Source of the DNA: Planctomycetes bacterium UBA1662
GTDB taxonomy: Bacteria; Planctomycetota; UBA8108
DNA: 7,610 bases
Assembly: GCA_002320775.1 (NCBI GenBank)
Contig: DCKY01000097.1
Location: 4,536-12,145 of the forward strand
Direction of reading: 5' to 3'
A model generated the notes under the pieces. The model saw nothing but the letters and a program-made list of their open reading frames with translations. It was not told the origin of the DNA and ran no database searches. Below, piece after piece: positions 5,940 to 7,610 of the stretch. Position numbers and translations under genes: made by a program. Each line of letters opens with the position of its first letter. Positions within the stretch are counted from its first letter, which is position 1.

Positions 5940-7610
5940 TCATTTTTCCATGAACATCGGGCTCTCAATCACGAAACGGACGCAGTCTTTCATTCGATAT
6001 CCTCCGGCTCCAAGCGCCTTTTTACCCTCATTTTTCAGGTGCTCGAGCTCGTTGAAGGTCAGACTTCGGCCCACCGCGTAGCTCCCGAGGTGCTGGAGAA
6101 AGCTGAAGGCGACCTGGTCAATCCGGTCGGTAGAGAGATATTTCTTCAGCGCCTTGGCATCGGCCACCTCGGTGTTATCCGGAAGGGTCGACCTGGCATC
6201 GACCTTCTTTCTCTTCAGCAGCCCCCCGGCGTCAAACTCTTCAAACGGCAGCCCCCACGGATCAATCTTCTGATGACACTGGGCGCAGCCCTCCCTGTTG
6301 CGATGCTCCTCGAGCCGCTCACGCAGGGTCTTCCCTTTCGCCTTCTCGCCAAGCTCGGGCACGTTCGGCGGTGGAGGTTCCGGCGGTTCCGCGATAATCT
6401 TGCGCGCTATCCACGCCCCACGCTTCACCGGGTTCGACTCATGCCCATCGGTAAGCCCCGAGAGGATCGCCACCTGGGTCAGGACTCCCCCGAGGCTCTT
6501 GCTTCCATGGCGCACCGGAACAAACTCGAACCCCTGCGAGTCGCTCCCATCGAGGCCGTAGTAGCTCTCCACCACCTCGTTCGCCATGATAAAGTCGGAG
6601 TCGATGAGGTTGCGGAGGGGAAGGTTGCCTCGAATGAGATGCGCGACGAAGTGAACCGGCTCCTGCCGCAGCTCCCTGCGCGTCTCCCGGTTCAGCCGCG
6701 GAAAGGCTCCGCGGTTGATGCTCACCACATCAAATTTATCCAGGCTCAGCCACTGGGAGACAAACTCACCGGCGAACTGCTGGAACCGGTCGTCGGCCAC
6801 CAGGCGGTCAACCTCGGACGACACGGCGGCCTCCAGCTTTCCGCTCGTCGCAAGCTCCAGGAGCTTCTCATCCGGGGTGGTATTCCAGAGGAAGTAGGAA
6901 AGCTTGGCCGCCAGCTCATGCGGGGAGAGAGCCTCCGCCTGCGGACCGGCGCTCTCTTCAACCAGGAAGAGGAATTGTGGTGAAGTGAGCGCGACGAGGA
7001 GGGCGTCCTTGATGCTCTGCTGGAAATTCTTCTCGCGGGCATAGCTCTCACGCCACACCGCGACCAGGGAGGCGAGCTCCTTCTCGACAACAGGACGGCG
7101 AAAGGCCCTTGTGGCAAAACGCTCGAGCACCTCGCGGGCATAGGCCGGCGGGTCGTCTTTGCGTTCAGAAGGAATGAAAATCTCCCGGTGTCCCCTGGGC
7201 GGCCAGGTCTCGTAGAAGGGGCCCTCAAATTCTACCGCGCTCAGGAGCAGCCGGGGGACCTGGCGGTCGCCTGAGGGCTCGCTCCGAATGCCGATCTCCC
7301 ACAACCCGGCGAGGTAGTTGGCGTTGCCTTTCTCGGTCTCCGGAGAGGGAAAGCTGCTGATCGGGGCGCGGAAGCTGTAGCGCTCGACCTTGGCCGAGGG
7401 TACCGCCAGGAGCTGGTCCACCCGCGTAGACCTGGGCCCTACGTCTGTCCTGACCCCGATATGGGCGCTCACCGTTGGAGCGCGTTTCTCGAAAGCGGCA
7501 AACCTCCTCCCGGCCTCGCTTTCAGCGCTGACCGGTGTCACATAAACCCGCCTCAGGTTCTTCCCATCACCATTGCCGATCTTCATTGGCGAGGCGCCCT
7601 TGGCGAAACG
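5940..7610 (-). CDS. DUF1592-type planctomycetal cytochrome c protein, second copy (N-terminus beyond window)
   Basis: This is the C-terminal 556 residues of a second DUF1592-type protein; the frame is open to the right edge. The ATG at 7584-7586 is therefore an internal Met, not the start: the eight codons before it (RFAKGASP) stay in frame. The missing part should hold the signal peptide, the PSCyt1 heme domain and DUF1587. Numbering from the window edge, residues 1-136 are the tail of a beta-rich region ending EGPFYETWP, almost the same as EGPFYDEWP in the 807-3212 gene. DUF1595 is at about 157-215 (AFRRP, LTSPQFLF), DUF1592 at about 228-352 (LSYFLW, SQWLSL, DSDF), and DUF1588 at about 373-463 with a PPEPPPP run and C442-A-Q-C-H446. 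DUF1585 is at about 470-552 (LPDNT, YAVGRS). The stop TGA is at 5940-5942. The role is unknown, as for the paralog, and similarity between them is moderate outside the motif blocks. Confidence 0.94.
   Translation of the reverse strand, partial: RFAKGASPMKIGNGDGKNLRRVYVTPVSAESEAGRRFAAFEKRAPTVSAHIGVRTDVGPRSTRVDQLLAVPSAKVERYSFRAPISSFPSPETEKGNANYLAGLWEIGIRSEPSGDRQVPRLLLSAVEFEGPFYETWPPRGHREIFIPSERKDDPPAYAREVLERFATRAFRRPVVEKELASLVAVWRESYAREKNFQQSIKDALLVALTSPQFLFLVEESAGPQAEALSPHELAAKLSYFLWNTTPDEKLLELATSGKLEAAVSSEVDRLVADDRFQQFAGEFVSQWLSLDKFDVVSINRGAFPRLNRETRRELRQEPVHFVAHLIRGNLPLRNLIDSDFIMANEVVESYYGLDGSDSQGFEFVPVRHGSKSLGGVLTQVAILSGLTDGHESNPVKRGAWIARKIIAEPPEPPPPNVPELGEKAKGKTLRERLEEHRNREGCAQCHQKIDPWGLPFEEFDAGGLLKRKKVDARSTLPDNTEVADAKALKKYLSTDRIDQVAFSFLQHLGSYAVGRSLTFNELEHLKNEGKKALGAGGYRMKDCVRFVIESPMFMEK

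Noticed and set aside
6039..6983. Open plus-strand frame of 314 codons opposite the partial cytochrome gene
   Set aside because: The opposite strand encodes conserved DUF1592, DUF1588 and DUF1585 blocks including CxxCH. The plus-strand product is rich in Arg, Leu and Pro with no recognisable domain.
7584..7586. ATG as the start of the rightmost cytochrome gene
   Set aside because: The frame is open to the window edge, the protein would lack its signal peptide and heme domain, and family length requires several hundred more residues upstream.

Overview
The window carries five genes, all on the minus strand, packed as one operon-like block with almost no spare DNA. In transcription order (right to left) they are: (1) a DUF1592-type planctomycetal cytochrome c protein whose 5' end lies beyond base 7610; (2) a Tat-exported DUF1552 protein starting at a GTG; (3) a second Tat-exported DUF1552 protein; (4) a complete 801-residue DUF1592-type cytochrome c protein; and (5) the first 270 codons of a formylglycine-dependent S1 sulfatase, which runs off the left edge. 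Genes 3 to 4 and 4 to 5 overlap by four bases (ATGA). Genes 1 to 2 and 2 to 3 are separated by 81 and 46 bases.

The organism is most likely a member of the Planctomycetota or Verrucomicrobiota. The basis is the multi-domain architecture PSCyt1 - DUF1587 - DUF1595 - DUF1592 - DUF1588 - DUF1585 next to DUF1552, a pairing typical of those phyla, together with a co-transcribed sulfatase and GC-rich DNA (about 60 % by eye). Acidobacterial or other carriers of these families cannot be excluded.

Every product for which the N-terminus is visible carries an export signal. The two DUF1552 proteins have twin-arginine signals, while the complete cytochrome and the sulfatase have ordinary Sec signals. 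The set therefore acts outside the cytoplasm. The reasonable inference is a periplasmic module in which c-type hemes, alkaline-phosphatase-fold-like DUF1552 proteins and a sulfatase act on a sulfated carbohydrate or similar organic sulfate ester. No member except the sulfatase has a catalytic activity that can be read from the sequence.

The most notable points are the mirror gene order cytochrome - DUF1552 - DUF1552 - cytochrome on one strand, with both pairs strongly diverged; the second CxxCH motif near the C-terminus of both cytochromes; the direct coupling of the sulfatase to a cytochrome gene; and a possible leaderless GTG start. No RNA genes, mobile elements, CRISPR arrays or long repeats were seen, and no gene-free stretch exceeds 81 bases.
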